The notes below the pieces were generated by a model. The model did not search any database. It was not told the origin of the DNA and was given only the letters and a program-made list of their open reading frames with translations. Positions 42,393 to 50,911 of a DNA stretch of 64,000 nt are shown here, in pieces; the first letter of the stretch is position 1, and every line of letters begins with the position of its first letter. A program made the position numbers and the translations under genes. Source of the stretch: an uncultured Acidimicrobiales bacterium (GTDB lineage: Bacteria > Actinomycetota > Acidimicrobiia > Acidimicrobiales > SHLQ01); the NCBI GenBank assembly GCA_938041035.1, contig CALHYX010000035.1, positions 116,114 through 180,113 on the forward strand. Reading direction: 5' to 3'.

Positions 42393-42421
42393 TTGCCCGA
42401 TATACCGAAGTTCGGTATATA
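42393..42421 (+). promoter_or_regulatory. padR promoter with a 21-bp palindromic operator between the boxes
   Basis: -35 TTGCCC (42393-42398) and -10 TATATA (42416-42421) are 17 nt apart. A 21-bp palindrome ATATACCGAA-G-TTCGGTATAT spans 42400-42420, filling the spacer and overlapping the -10. Transcription would start about 42428, next to the GTG at 42430, so the mRNA is nearly leaderless. A dimer bound here would block RNA polymerase, which fits PadR autorepression. Confidence 0.7.
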
Positions 42422-42429
42422 TAGATTTC

Positions 42430-42741
42430 GTGAAGCTCAACGAGCAGCGATTCCTGATTCTCACCGCACTCGCGGGCGGCGCCCTTCACGGGTACGGGCT
42501 GGTGGCCGAGATCGCCGAACTCACCGACGGGCGCGAGCGGCCGCGGCCGGGCGCCCTCTATCACGGGCTCGACAAGCTCACCGAGCAGGGCCTCGTGCAC
42601 GTCGACCGGGAAGCGGTCGTCGACGGCCGCCTGCGTCGGTACTACGCGCTCACCACCGAAGGACGCCAACGCCTCGCGACGGAGGCCAACCAGCGCCAGA
42701 CCACCGCGCAACTCGCCATCGGTCGACTGGGGACCGTGTGA
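42430..42741 (+). CDS. PadR family transcriptional regulator
   Basis: A 103-residue winged-helix repressor. The PadR signature is visible: ILTALAGGALHGYGLVAEIAE, RPRPGALYHGLDKLTEQGLV and RRYYALTTEGRQRL. It is short, with little C-terminal dimerisation domain, as in PadR subfamily 2. It starts at GTG 42430, directly after a promoter with an embedded palindrome, so autoregulation is likely. Its stop overlaps the start of the next membrane-protein gene (GTGA). Such PadR-membrane protein pairs are usually regulated together. Confidence 0.9.
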   Translation: MKLNEQRFLILTALAGGALHGYGLVAEIAELTDGRERPRPGALYHGLDKLTEQGLVHVDREAVVDGRLRRYYALTTEGRQRLATEANQRQTTAQLAIGRLGTV

Positions 42742-42777
42742 CCGGGAACCGTGTGACGCAGAACCGGGTGACCAGGA
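42733..42777. repeat. 15-bp tandem repeat, three copies, across the padR stop
   Basis: Units beginning ACCGTGTGAC, ACCGTGTGAC and ACCGGGTGAC lie at 42733-42747, 42748-42762 and 42763-42777. Each holds a possible GTG start in the frame of the downstream membrane protein and gives N-terminal Asn-Arg-Val-Thr-like repeats. Confidence 0.65.
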
Positions 42778-43751
42778 ACCGCGCGAGGATCGCCCGCTGG
42801 TCCTGCGGCGGTCTCGGCCCGGCCCGACGGGCTGAGATACTGGGTCACATCGACGATGCCGAAGCGGCCGGCGTCGGCCTCAGTCGCACCGAGACGCTCT
42901 CGATCTGTGCGATGGGGGCCCGGGCTCGCACGATCGCGGAGCTCCCGTCCCTGGTGGCCGCATTACCGCTCGCGCTGCTCGCCTTCGTGGCCTATGGCTA
43001 CGTCTACAGCGAGCACTTCGCCCCCTGGGACCTCATGGAGGAGATTCCGTCGACCGACCCGAAGATCGCCGCCTTGCGGTCCGCGGCGGAGCTGGCCTGG
43101 GTCGTGGTCCTACCGCTGGGTCTGTACGCAGGATGGCGAGCCGCCCGGCGGGTTCGCCGGCACGCTTACCGCTTGGCGGGGGCCTATGTCGCCGCCGTCC
43201 TCGTAATGGTCGGACAGGCCCGGCTCTTCATCGAGCGCACCGAGTGGTTCGCCCAACCGCTCGAACCGTCCCACGTCGATGCCGTGTCGCCGTACTCGGC
43301 GTCGATGCTGGCCATCGCCGTCGGGCTCCCGGCGATGTTCATCATCCTCGATGCCCTCTTCCCAGCGCCGGCGCAGACCGCGCCGACCCGAGTCGACGAC
43401 CATCGGTCAGACCCCGCCGACCCGGCATCGGGGCCCGACCTCACGGCGCTCTTGGCCCTGGCCACGCCGGGTCTCTTCGTCGTCATCGCCGCCCTGTGGG
43501 TCCTGCCGTTCACGGCCCTCACGTGGTTGTCCGATTCGTTCTCGCGTAGGCAGAAGATGACCGCGACGATCGTGGCCGTCGCTCCCCTCCTGCTGGTGCT
43601 CGCCTACGTGGTCGCGACGGGCGACCCCGACGGCGACGGCCTCTCGGTCATCGGGCTGCTGCTCGCCGCGACCGCGCTGCAGTTGGCGACGTGGCTGTGG
43701 CTGGCGGGCACCGTCCTGCGACTGCACCGCACACCGCCGGACCGCGGTTAG
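42738..43751 (+). CDS. Membrane protein co-transcribed with PadR
   Basis: A protein of up to 337 residues. The first 50 form a cytosolic helical prefix (GPARRAEILGHIDDAEAAG) similar in placing to the HAAS/permease-prefix domain often found next to PadR. Seven or so transmembrane helices follow. No enzyme motif is seen. GTG 42738 overlaps the padR stop by 4 nt, but the 15-bp repeat offers other in-frame GTG starts at 42753 and 42768. The 3' end overlaps the convergent RNase H gene by 4 nt. Probably the target that PadR regulates. Confidence 0.75.
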   Translation: MTGNRVTQNRVTRNRARIARWSCGGLGPARRAEILGHIDDAEAAGVGLSRTETLSICAMGARARTIAELPSLVAALPLALLAFVAYGYVYSEHFAPWDLMEEIPSTDPKIAALRSAAELAWVVVLPLGLYAGWRAARRVRRHAYRLAGAYVAAVLVMVGQARLFIERTEWFAQPLEPSHVDAVSPYSASMLAIAVGLPAMFIILDALFPAPAQTAPTRVDDHRSDPADPASGPDLTALLALATPGLFVVIAALWVLPFTALTWLSDSFSRRQKMTATIVAVAPLLLVLAYVVATGDPDGDGLSVIGLLLAATALQLATWLWLAGTVLRLHRTPPDRG

Positions 43752-44803
43752 CAGGCGTTCGGGTCGACCACCCAGACCTCGTCGCCGAGGTGCTTTTCCA
43801 GCGTCTTCACGAGCGCGCCAACGGCCTTGTCCGCGCCGTCCCAAACGACGAGCGCCTCGGTGCTGTTCTGGGCCAACCAGGCGTCTCGGCGAGCCATCGC
43901 CGCGCCCGCCTTCTGCTTGTCCTCCGGTGCCTTCTTTTGCAGCGTCTGCGCTTCGCGGGCACCGGACAACAGCTCCTGGAACCGCTCCTGGGCGGCGCGG
44001 GGCCAGACCTTCTCGGGCTCGGGGTACGGCAGCACGGCGACGTAGGGCACGCCGGCCTCGATCGCCGCTTCCGCGCCAAGCTGCTCGGCGCCCAGCCGTA
44101 ACCCGGTGACGACCACCAGATCGTCAAACATCAGCGACTTGGCCTCGATGATGTCGGCAAGGCGGCGCCGAATCCGATCGGCGATGGGGTTGGCTTCATA
44201 GCCACCGATCTGGGGCGGCCGGTGCCCGAGCACCACCAACCGGTGCCCGCCCGGCGCATCCATGCGGGACGTCTTCTTCTTTTCCTGCTTTTGTTTGTTG
44301 AGCTCGTCGGGCGACCCCAGATCGGTCGGCGTCTCGTCCCCCGACCGTCCGCCCTCGTTGATGACGGCCTCCACCGCCAACCGGTCGGCGATGTCGTTCC
44401 ACTGGTCACCGGCGTGACCCTTGACCCACCGAAAGTCAACCTCGCGCTCGAGGTACAGCTCGACGAGCGGCTCCCACAGGTCCTGGTTGGCGACCGGCTT
44501 CTTCGCGCTCGTCTTCCATCCGCGATCGAGCCACCCCTTCCACCAGCTGTCCCGGAAGCAGTTCACCACGTACGTCGAGTCCGAAACGATCAGCAGGCGA
44601 CCCGGCACGGCCCGCACCGCCTCGAGCACGGCGGTGAGCTCCATGCGTTGGTTGGTCGTGTCCGGGGCGAACCCGCTGCCGAAGGCACCGTCGGGGATGA
44701 CCCACCCCCATCCCCCGGGGCCCGGGTTCCCCGAACAGGCGCCGTCGGTGTAGATCACGGTCGTATCGGCCGGTGCGTCGATCGACGCAGGTGTGGAGGG
44801 CAT
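43748..44803 (-). CDS. rnhA: RNase HI fused to a SLOG/YspA-like domain
   Basis: A 351-residue protein. Residues 12-150 are RNase HI, which cuts the RNA strand of RNA-DNA hybrids. The active-site acids are Asp20 (YTDGACSGNPGPGGWG), Glu55 (MELTAVLEA), Asp75 (SDSTYV) and Asp137, with His130 in KGHAGDQWND. A charged linker (about 150-182) leads to residues 185-351, a Rossmann-like domain with VVLGHRPPQIGGY, VVTGLRLGAEQLGAEAAIEAGVPYVAVLPY and RDAWLAQNSTEALVVWDG. These match the YspA/DUF1273 branch of the SLOG superfamily, thought to bind nucleotides or nucleotide-derived ligands. The start is ATG 44803; ValS diverges 88 nt away. Confidence 0.88.
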   Translation of the reverse strand: MPSTPASIDAPADTTVIYTDGACSGNPGPGGWGWVIPDGAFGSGFAPDTTNQRMELTAVLEAVRAVPGRLLIVSDSTYVVNCFRDSWWKGWLDRGWKTSAKKPVANQDLWEPLVELYLEREVDFRWVKGHAGDQWNDIADRLAVEAVINEGGRSGDETPTDLGSPDELNKQKQEKKKTSRMDAPGGHRLVVLGHRPPQIGGYEANPIADRIRRRLADIIEAKSLMFDDLVVVTGLRLGAEQLGAEAAIEAGVPYVAVLPYPEPEKVWPRAAQERFQELLSGAREAQTLQKKAPEDKQKAGAAMARRDAWLAQNSTEALVVWDGADKAVGALVKTLEKHLGDEVWVVDPNAC

Positions 44804-44876
44804 CGACACAGCCTGCCAGAGCGGCGCCGCCGTGCGGTCCACGCTCGCAAAACGAGGGGTGGCCAGCCCCATCAAA

Positions 44877-44882
44877 TACGCT
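44877..44882 (+). promoter_or_regulatory. Possible -10 box for valS
   Basis: TACGCT, 9 nt before the ATG at 44892. The same hexamer is used at two other genes with 6-nt spacing; here the spacing is longer, so the assignment is weaker. Confidence 0.3.
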
Positions 44883-44891
44883 GGGCGAACA

Positions 44892-47800
44892 ATGTCGACA
44901 CCCTCCGCTGAACCGTCCGCCTCCCCGCCGGCCGCCACCACGACCGCGCCCCCCGCCGAGCTGGCCAAGGCCTATGTTCCCGCCGATGCCGAACCGGCGG
45001 TACGCGAGGCCTGGGCGGCCTCGAACATCTTTCACGGCGAGGCGACCAGCGACGAACGCGACTCGTACTCGATCGTCATTCCGCCGCCGAACGTGACCGC
45101 TGCACTGCACCTTGGTCACGCGCTGAACAACACCCTCCAGGATGTCCTCGTGCGCTTCCACCGCATGCAGGGCGCGGCGACGCTGTGGATGCCCGGCACC
45201 GACCATGCCGGTATCGCCACCCAGACCGTCGTCGAAAAGCGGCTGCTGGCCGACGGCGTGAAGCGGCTCGAGATGGGGCGGGAGGCCTTCGTCGAAAAAA
45301 CGCGGGAGTGGAAGGACGAATACGAGGCCGTCATCCTCGAACAGCTCCGGGCCATGGGCGCGTCCTGCGATTTCGACCGCACCCGGTTCACGATGGACGA
45401 CATGTGCGCGATCGCCGTACGCCACGCGTTCTTCGTGCTCTTCCGCGACGGACTCATCTACCGCGGCAAGCGGCTGGTCAACTGGGACCCCGTCACCCGC
45501 ACGGCGCTGGCCGACGACGAGGTTGAGAACGAGGAGGTCGAGGGCCACATGTGGTACCTCCGCTACCCGCTCGAAGACGGTTCGGGCCACGTCACCGTCG
45601 CCACCACCCGCCCCGAGACCATGCTGGGCGACACCGCCGTCGCCGTGAATCCCGACGATCCGGCGGCCGCCGCCCTGCGGGGCAAACACGTGCGGCTACC
45701 GATCGTCGGACGCGTCATCCCGATCGTCGAAGACGACTACGTGGTCATGGCCGATCCCGAGAGTTCCGACGCCAAGGCGCAGTACGCCTCCGGGTTCTTG
45801 AAAGTCACCCCCGCCCATGACCCGAACGACTGGGACATCGGGCTGCGCCATGATCTGCCCGTCATCAACGTGATGGGCCCCGACGGCGCGATCAGCGATC
45901 AACACGGGTGGGACGAAGTCTCCGACGAGGCCCGGGCCTTCGTCGGCATGAGCCGGGAGGACGCCCGCGCCGCGATCGTCGCCTGGTTCGCCGAGAACGA
46001 CCTCCTCGAACAGACCCGCGACTACACCCACAGCGTCGGCCATTCCTACCGCAGCCATGTGCCGATCGAGCCCTGGCTGAGCGACCAGTGGTACGTCGCC
46101 GTCACCGACGATCGCCTGCGCGGCGCCGCGCTGCGCAGCCTGAACCCCGACCAGTCTCCCCCGCTCCCCGCCGATGTCAGCCCGCGCGGCGCTGACGGCG
46201 ACGGCGAGCTGACCTTCTATCCCGACCGCTACGGGCGCACGTTCCACTCGTGGCACGACACCATCCGCGACTGGTGCATTTCGCGCCAGCTCTGGTGGGG
46301 CCATCAGATCCCGGTGTGGACCCGGTTGGTCGCCACCGCCGACGCACCGGCCGAAGTCGCCGGGGCCGAACTCGACACTGCGGTGGCGGTCGACAGCCGG
46401 TGGGTCGCCGCCGGCGCCGCCCACATGGCCCGGCGCACGACGGAGGACGAGGTCGAGGAAGCGGTTTGTGTGCCGCCGGCGAGCACGCTCGGTCGCCTGC
46501 CCCGCAGCGACGACTCGCTCGACGAGGCCGCGCTGGTCACCGCGCTCGAAGCCGACGGTTTCGTTCGCGACCCCGACGTACTCGACACCTGGTTTTCCTC
46601 CGGCCTGTGGCCGCTGTCCACGATGGGCTGGCCGTGGCCCGAGGACTTCCCCGAAACCGTCGGCCTGCTCGAGACGTACCAACCGACATCGGTGCTCTCG
46701 ACCGCCCGCGAAATCATCACCCTGTGGGTGAGCCGCATGGTGATGTTCAGTCGCTACTTCGCCGACGGGCGGCTGCCCTATACCGACGTGTTCATCCACG
46801 CCATGGTGCAGGACGGGCACGGCCAGAAGATGTCGAAGAGCCTCGGCAACGGCGTCGACCCGCGCGACATCATCTACAGCCACGGCGCCGACGCCATGCG
46901 ATTCACCCTGGTGCAGATGACCACCGACACCCAGGACGTGCGCATGCCGGTCGACATGGTGTGCCCGCACACCGACGAGGCGTTCACGCCGGAGTTCATC
47001 ACCACGGCCGCCGGCCATGTCGTCGCCGCGCCCCAGCAAACCTCGCCGGGCGATTCGGGCAAGGCCATGGTGAGCGCCTACGGCGTCGCCGTCGGGCTGG
47101 TCGAACCGAGCGACGACGCGCCTCTGGCCCGCAACACGTCGAGCAAGTTCGATCTCGGCCGCAACTTCGCCAACAAGCTGTGGAACGCCACCCGCTTCGC
47201 CCTCAAGCGGGTGGGCGCCGACGCGGGGGCTCGGGATGCGGTCGATACGGCCGGTCAGCCGTTCGCCGATCGCTGGATTCTGGCTCGACTCGGGCAGACG
47301 CTCGCCACCCTCGAAGGGGCGATCGGCGCCTACCAGTTCAACGTCTACGCCGACACGCTCTACGACTTCGTGTGGCACGACGTGTGCGACCGCTACCTCG
47401 AGATGGTGAAGCCGACGATCGACGACGATCCGGGTCAGCAGGCAGTGCTCGCCGCGGTTCTCGATGCGGTGCTGCGCATTATGCACCCGGTGTGCCCGTT
47501 CGTCACCGAAACCCTGTGGCCTCACGTCCAGCAGGCCCGCGCCGGCTCGATCGTCGGCGTCGCGCTCCCGCCCGCCGAGCTGTTGGCCGGCGCCGATTGG
47601 CCCACGATGACACCCAACCTCGTCGACGCCGATATCATCGCCACCTTCGATCGAGCGAACGGCCTGGTCACCCAGATCCGGGCGATCCGATCCGAGCAGC
47701 AGGTGAAGCCGAAGCAGCGCATCACCGTGCATGCCCCGGCGGCTGTGCGCGAGCTCATTACGACCGCCGATGGAACCGTGGAAACCCTCGCCGGGGTCGA

Positions 47801-48098
47801 CGCGGTGATCGACTCGGGCGGCGATCGCCCGGCGGTTGTCTCCCCGCTTGCGTTCGAAGGGGCCGAGGTTCTGTTGTCGGGGCTGGTCGACGACATCGAC
47901 GTCCACGCCGAACGGGCCCGGCTCACCAAGGTCATCGAAGGCAAGGCCAAACAGGTCGCCGGGTTCGAGGGCAAGCTCGGCAATGCCGGCTACGTGAACA
48001 ACGCCAAACCGGAACTGGTGGCCGAGACCCGCGAACTTCTGGCCGTGGCCAAGGCCGACCTCGCCGCCGCCGAATCCGCCCTGGAGCACCTGGGATGA
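44892..48098 (+). CDS. valS: Valyl-tRNA synthetase
   Basis: A 1068-residue class I synthetase charging tRNA-Val. The HIGH-type motif is HLGH (73-76, in PPNVTAALHLGHALN) and the second signature is KMSKS (646-650). The editing domain lies between them with TTRPETMLGDTAVAVNP. The C-terminal coiled coil (about 1000-1068) is the tRNA-binding arm typical of ValS. The length exceeds the usual 880-950 residues because of an insertion-rich segment near 415-550 with two Ala/Asp-rich loops. ATG 44892 gives a Pro/Ala-rich start before the conserved AYVPADAEPAVREAW. The next gene overlaps by 4 nt. Confidence 0.95.
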   Translation: MSTPSAEPSASPPAATTTAPPAELAKAYVPADAEPAVREAWAASNIFHGEATSDERDSYSIVIPPPNVTAALHLGHALNNTLQDVLVRFHRMQGAATLWMPGTDHAGIATQTVVEKRLLADGVKRLEMGREAFVEKTREWKDEYEAVILEQLRAMGASCDFDRTRFTMDDMCAIAVRHAFFVLFRDGLIYRGKRLVNWDPVTRTALADDEVENEEVEGHMWYLRYPLEDGSGHVTVATTRPETMLGDTAVAVNPDDPAAAALRGKHVRLPIVGRVIPIVEDDYVVMADPESSDAKAQYASGFLKVTPAHDPNDWDIGLRHDLPVINVMGPDGAISDQHGWDEVSDEARAFVGMSREDARAAIVAWFAENDLLEQTRDYTHSVGHSYRSHVPIEPWLSDQWYVAVTDDRLRGAALRSLNPDQSPPLPADVSPRGADGDGELTFYPDRYGRTFHSWHDTIRDWCISRQLWWGHQIPVWTRLVATADAPAEVAGAELDTAVAVDSRWVAAGAAHMARRTTEDEVEEAVCVPPASTLGRLPRSDDSLDEAALVTALEADGFVRDPDVLDTWFSSGLWPLSTMGWPWPEDFPETVGLLETYQPTSVLSTAREIITLWVSRMVMFSRYFADGRLPYTDVFIHAMVQDGHGQKMSKSLGNGVDPRDIIYSHGADAMRFTLVQMTTDTQDVRMPVDMVCPHTDEAFTPEFITTAAGHVVAAPQQTSPGDSGKAMVSAYGVAVGLVEPSDDAPLARNTSSKFDLGRNFANKLWNATRFALKRVGADAGARDAVDTAGQPFADRWILARLGQTLATLEGAIGAYQFNVYADTLYDFVWHDVCDRYLEMVKPTIDDDPGQQAVLAAVLDAVLRIMHPVCPFVTETLWPHVQQARAGSIVGVALPPAELLAGADWPTMTPNLVDADIIATFDRANGLVTQIRAIRSEQQVKPKQRITVHAPAAVRELITTADGTVETLAGVDAVIDSGGDRPAVVSPLAFEGAEVLLSGLVDDIDVHAERARLTKVIEGKAKQVAGFEGKLGNAGYVNNAKPELVAETRELLAVAKADLAAAESALEHLG

Positions 48099-48994
48099 CC
48101 GACGCCGTGACCGACCCACCCGAGCCCGAGGTTCCGATTCTGCGGGTCGGCGGTGTTCCCGAACACTTCAACCTGCCCTGGCATCTCGCGCAGGCCGCCG
48201 ACGAGTTTCATCGGGCCGGGGTCGATATCGACTGGCACGACCAGCCGAGCGGCACCGGACAGATGATGCGCGGCCTGACCGAAGGCGATCTCGATGTGGC
48301 GGTGGCGCTCACGGAAGGCATCGTGACCGCGATCTCGAACGGCACGCCGGCCCGCGTCGTGGCGTTGTACACCTCGTCGCCCCTCCAGTGGGGGGTCCAC
48401 GTTCCCGGCTCGTCGGGGGTGACCGAACTCGGCGGCCTCGGGCCCGGGGATCGCTTCGCCATCTCGCGCTTCGGATCCGGATCCCATCTGATGGCGCACG
48501 TGCTCGCCGACCGCCTCGGCTACGGCCTCACCGAGGAGAACTTCGTCGTCGTCGGCACCATCGACGGGGCCCGGGAGACCCTCGGCGCCGGCGAGGCCGA
48601 GGTGTTCCTGTGGGATCGCTTCATGACCTCACCGCTGGTCGAGTCCGGCGACTTCGCCCGGGTTGGTGTGCAGCCCACTCCATGGCCCGCGTTCGCCATC
48701 GCCGCGACGCTCGACTGCCTCGAATCCTCCGCCGACGCGCTACGGGCCGCGCTCAGCACCATCGCCGTCGCCGGCGAGCGGTTCGGCCGCCAACCGGCCG
48801 ACGAGGTCGCCGACCTGGTCGTCGACCGGCACGGACTGGCCCGCGACGTCGCCCTCGACTGGTTCGCCGATACGGATTGGGCCGAGGCCGGCCCGGTCGA
48901 CCCCGGGATGATCGCGTCGGTGCAGGACCGCCTGGCATCGCTCGACCTCGTTACCGAACCCCGCGACCCAGCGCACTACCTGGCCGAGGTCTGA
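48095..48994 (+). CDS. Cytosolic substrate-binding-like protein (NMT1/THI5-type fold)
   Basis: A 299-residue periplasmic-binding-protein-like product: ILRVGGVPEHFNLPWHLAQAADEFHRAGVDIDW, then the hinge region SGTGQMMRGLTEGDLDVAVALTEGIV. There is no signal peptide, lipobox or neighbouring ABC permease, so it should stay in the cytosol. It resembles the stand-alone cytosolic members such as Candida Ca3427, which are linked by fold to thiamine-precursor binding; the function is unproven. Its ATG overlaps the valS stop by 4 nt. Confidence 0.8.
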   Translation: MTDAVTDPPEPEVPILRVGGVPEHFNLPWHLAQAADEFHRAGVDIDWHDQPSGTGQMMRGLTEGDLDVAVALTEGIVTAISNGTPARVVALYTSSPLQWGVHVPGSSGVTELGGLGPGDRFAISRFGSGSHLMAHVLADRLGYGLTEENFVVVGTIDGARETLGAGEAEVFLWDRFMTSPLVESGDFARVGVQPTPWPAFAIAATLDCLESSADALRAALSTIAVAGERFGRQPADEVADLVVDRHGLARDVALDWFADTDWAEAGPVDPGMIASVQDRLASLDLVTEPRDPAHYLAEV

Positions 48995-49018
48995 ACCGGC
49001 GGTGCGCCGACCAGCCGT

Positions 49019-49024
49019 TAGTCT
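49019..49024 (+). promoter_or_regulatory. Possible -10 box for the LmbE-type gene
   Basis: TAGTCT, 8 nt before the ATG at 49033. No Shine-Dalgarno intervenes. Confidence 0.3.
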
Positions 49025-49032
49025 CAGCGGTC

Positions 49033-49755
49033 ATGGAGTTCCTGAATCTCGCTGATCCGGTGTCGCCGGTGCTCGTGGTGGTCGCCCACCCCGACGACAT
49101 CGACTTCGGCTACGCAGGCACCGTCGCGGCGTTGACCTCGGCGGGCGCCGAGGTCATCTACGCCATCGCCACCTCGGGCGAAGCGGGGCCGCCGGAGGAC
49201 ATGGACCGAGCCGAGGTGAAGGCGATGCGCGAACGCGAGCAGCGAGCGGCGGCCGCCGCGGTCGGGGTGAGCGATGTGCGCTTCCTCGGCCAACCCGACG
49301 GCCACCTCGTCGCCGACCTGAGTCTGCGCCAGGCGATCAGTCGGGTCATCCGCCAGGTCCGACCCAACCTGGTCATCACCCAGAGCCCCGAGCGTCGCTA
49401 CGACCGGATCTACGCCAGCCATCCCGATCACCTCGCGGTCGCCGAAGCAACGGTGGCCGCGGTGTACCCCGACGCCCGCAACCCGCACGCCCACGTCGAA
49501 CTCCTCCGGGACGAGGGACTCGAACCGCACGCGGTCGACGAGGTGTGGGTCGGTTCTCTCGAGCCCCCCGACGTGTTCATCGACATCACCGCCGAGATCG
49601 ACCGCAAGATCGGTGCCCTCCAGTGCCATGAGAGCCAGACGTCGGCGTTCGATGTCGGGGCGCTGCTGCGGGACTGGGCCGCCGCCGTCGTCGCCGACAA
49701 CGGCGGCGAGCCGGGACGCCTCGCCGAAGCGTTTCGCCGAATCCGCACCGCCTGA
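49033..49755 (+). CDS. PIG-L/LmbE family deacetylase
   Basis: A 240-residue zinc-dependent N-acetylglucosaminyl-type deacetylase. Zinc and catalytic residues are in VVAHPDDIDFG and YASHPDHLAVAEA; SGEAGPPEDMDRAEVKAMREREQRAAAAAVGV is the typical second block. Relatives include MshB and Mca of mycothiol metabolism and BshB. Its exact substrate cannot be assigned, as it lacks distinctive MshB features that I could verify. The GxxEHP-like C-terminus is replaced by LQCHESQTSAF, which resembles general LmbE members. Confidence 0.87.
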   Translation: MEFLNLADPVSPVLVVVAHPDDIDFGYAGTVAALTSAGAEVIYAIATSGEAGPPEDMDRAEVKAMREREQRAAAAAVGVSDVRFLGQPDGHLVADLSLRQAISRVIRQVRPNLVITQSPERRYDRIYASHPDHLAVAEATVAAVYPDARNPHAHVELLRDEGLEPHAVDEVWVGSLEPPDVFIDITAEIDRKIGALQCHESQTSAFDVGALLRDWAAAVVADNGGEPGRLAEAFRRIRTA

Positions 49756-49758
49756 CCG

Positions 49759-50859
49759 ATGATGCCGCGCTGGAGCGCCCTGGTGTGCGCCCTAGCGGTC
49801 GGCGTGGGCGGGTGCAGCTCGACGACGGGCGAGCCGGCCAACGGTCTCGGGTCGACCACCACCGCGAGCCACGCGTCCGCAGTGCCGGTTGTCGTCGAGG
49901 AGGCGCATCCGTGCGGGGTCGATACCGTCGCGTCCCCCGGCGCAGGCATGTACGAAGATGAGGTGTGGGTCGGGGGCGACCGGTTCGAGCCGGCGCAGAG
50001 CGAGACCACCATCGACCAAATCGATCTCGGTCAGCCGATCGCTCGGGTGTGCGCCTCCACGGTCGCCGAGGGCATCGCGCTTCGCCCCGGGCAACGACCG
50101 CCGGATGGGTGGGCCACCGTGTTGGGCGTGGGTACGCCTCTTCACCGCCTCGATGACAAGCCCCTGCGGCTCGGTGCCGTGGTCGACGACGATCGCGTGC
50201 TCATCTATGAACGCACGGAGGTGCGCCGCGTCGACTCGGCGGCGGACCTCGTGCACCTGCCCGACGATGTCGTGCGCGTGACGCTGAACAGTAGTCACGA
50301 CGGCAGAACGCCGATCCTGGAGTTACCGCGCGACTCGCTGTCCATCGATCTGCTTCGATCCGCACCGGCCGGCGACCGGCGACCGCCGTCGGGCGAAGCG
50401 GGGCCGGTGTACCTCGGTTTCCAGTACGTCGACGGCTCGACGTCGAGCCGCGAGTTCTCCCTGGAGACCGGGCAGCTGTTCGGCCGGGGCGGCGGCGTGG
50501 TCGACCTCCCCGCACCTTGGCTCCAGGCAATACACCTGGCGGCGTTCGGCGTCGCCGACCTGGGCGAACCCGTCGACGCTCCCGACGATGTTGCCAAGAT
50601 CCACGCCCTCATGAACGACACGCTTTCCGGCGACCAACCCGCAAGCGCTCCCATCCTCGGCGAACCGGTCATCTACGCCAACGGTGTCGCCACCGTCTCG
50701 GTGGCGCTGCTCGGCCCGCCCGAAGGTACGCCCATCGTGTTGTCACCGGCGTACGCCCACCGAACCGAGGCGGGGTGGCGACTGACCACACTGACCCGGT
50801 GTGAGCTCGCCCATCGACAGAGCTCACCACTCACAACCGGGCCCTGCGCCCGCCCCTGA
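49759..50859 (+). CDS. Putative lipoprotein of unknown function
   Basis: A 366-residue product with a lipoprotein signal peptide (hydrophobic 6-17, lipobox VGGC, Cys near 19) followed by a Ser/Thr-rich spacer. The rest has no family I recognise; features are a Cys at HPCGVDT, a Cys at ARVCAST and a C-terminal pair (TRCELAH, GPCARP) that might form disulfides outside the cell. It starts 3 nt after the LmbE-type gene stop, so the two are likely co-transcribed. Confidence 0.72.
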   Translation: MMPRWSALVCALAVGVGGCSSTTGEPANGLGSTTTASHASAVPVVVEEAHPCGVDTVASPGAGMYEDEVWVGGDRFEPAQSETTIDQIDLGQPIARVCASTVAEGIALRPGQRPPDGWATVLGVGTPLHRLDDKPLRLGAVVDDDRVLIYERTEVRRVDSAADLVHLPDDVVRVTLNSSHDGRTPILELPRDSLSIDLLRSAPAGDRRPPSGEAGPVYLGFQYVDGSTSSREFSLETGQLFGRGGGVVDLPAPWLQAIHLAAFGVADLGEPVDAPDDVAKIHALMNDTLSGDQPASAPILGEPVIYANGVATVSVALLGPPEGTPIVLSPAYAHRTEAGWRLTTLTRCELAHRQSSPLTTGPCARP

Positions 50860-50876
50860 GGAGTCGCAATACACAT

Positions 50877-50906
50877 TTGCAGATGCAAGGGTTTTCGCCC
50901 AAAATC
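50877..50906 (+). promoter_or_regulatory. Candidate promoter and operator of the MerR-TOBE/mod operon
   Basis: TTGCA-GA-TGCAA (50877-50888) is a 5-bp inverted repeat; its left half with the next base can also serve as a -35 (TTGCAG). AAAATC (50901-50906), 18 nt further on, is a possible -10, which would put transcription close to the ATG at 50912. A regulator bound to the repeat would cover the -35. Confidence 0.4.
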
Positions 50907-50911
50907 CTCTG

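Noticed and set aside
45696..48119. 807-codon open frame on the minus strand
   Set aside because: It lies wholly antisense to valS, which has all synthetase motifs; the translation has no recognisable domain.
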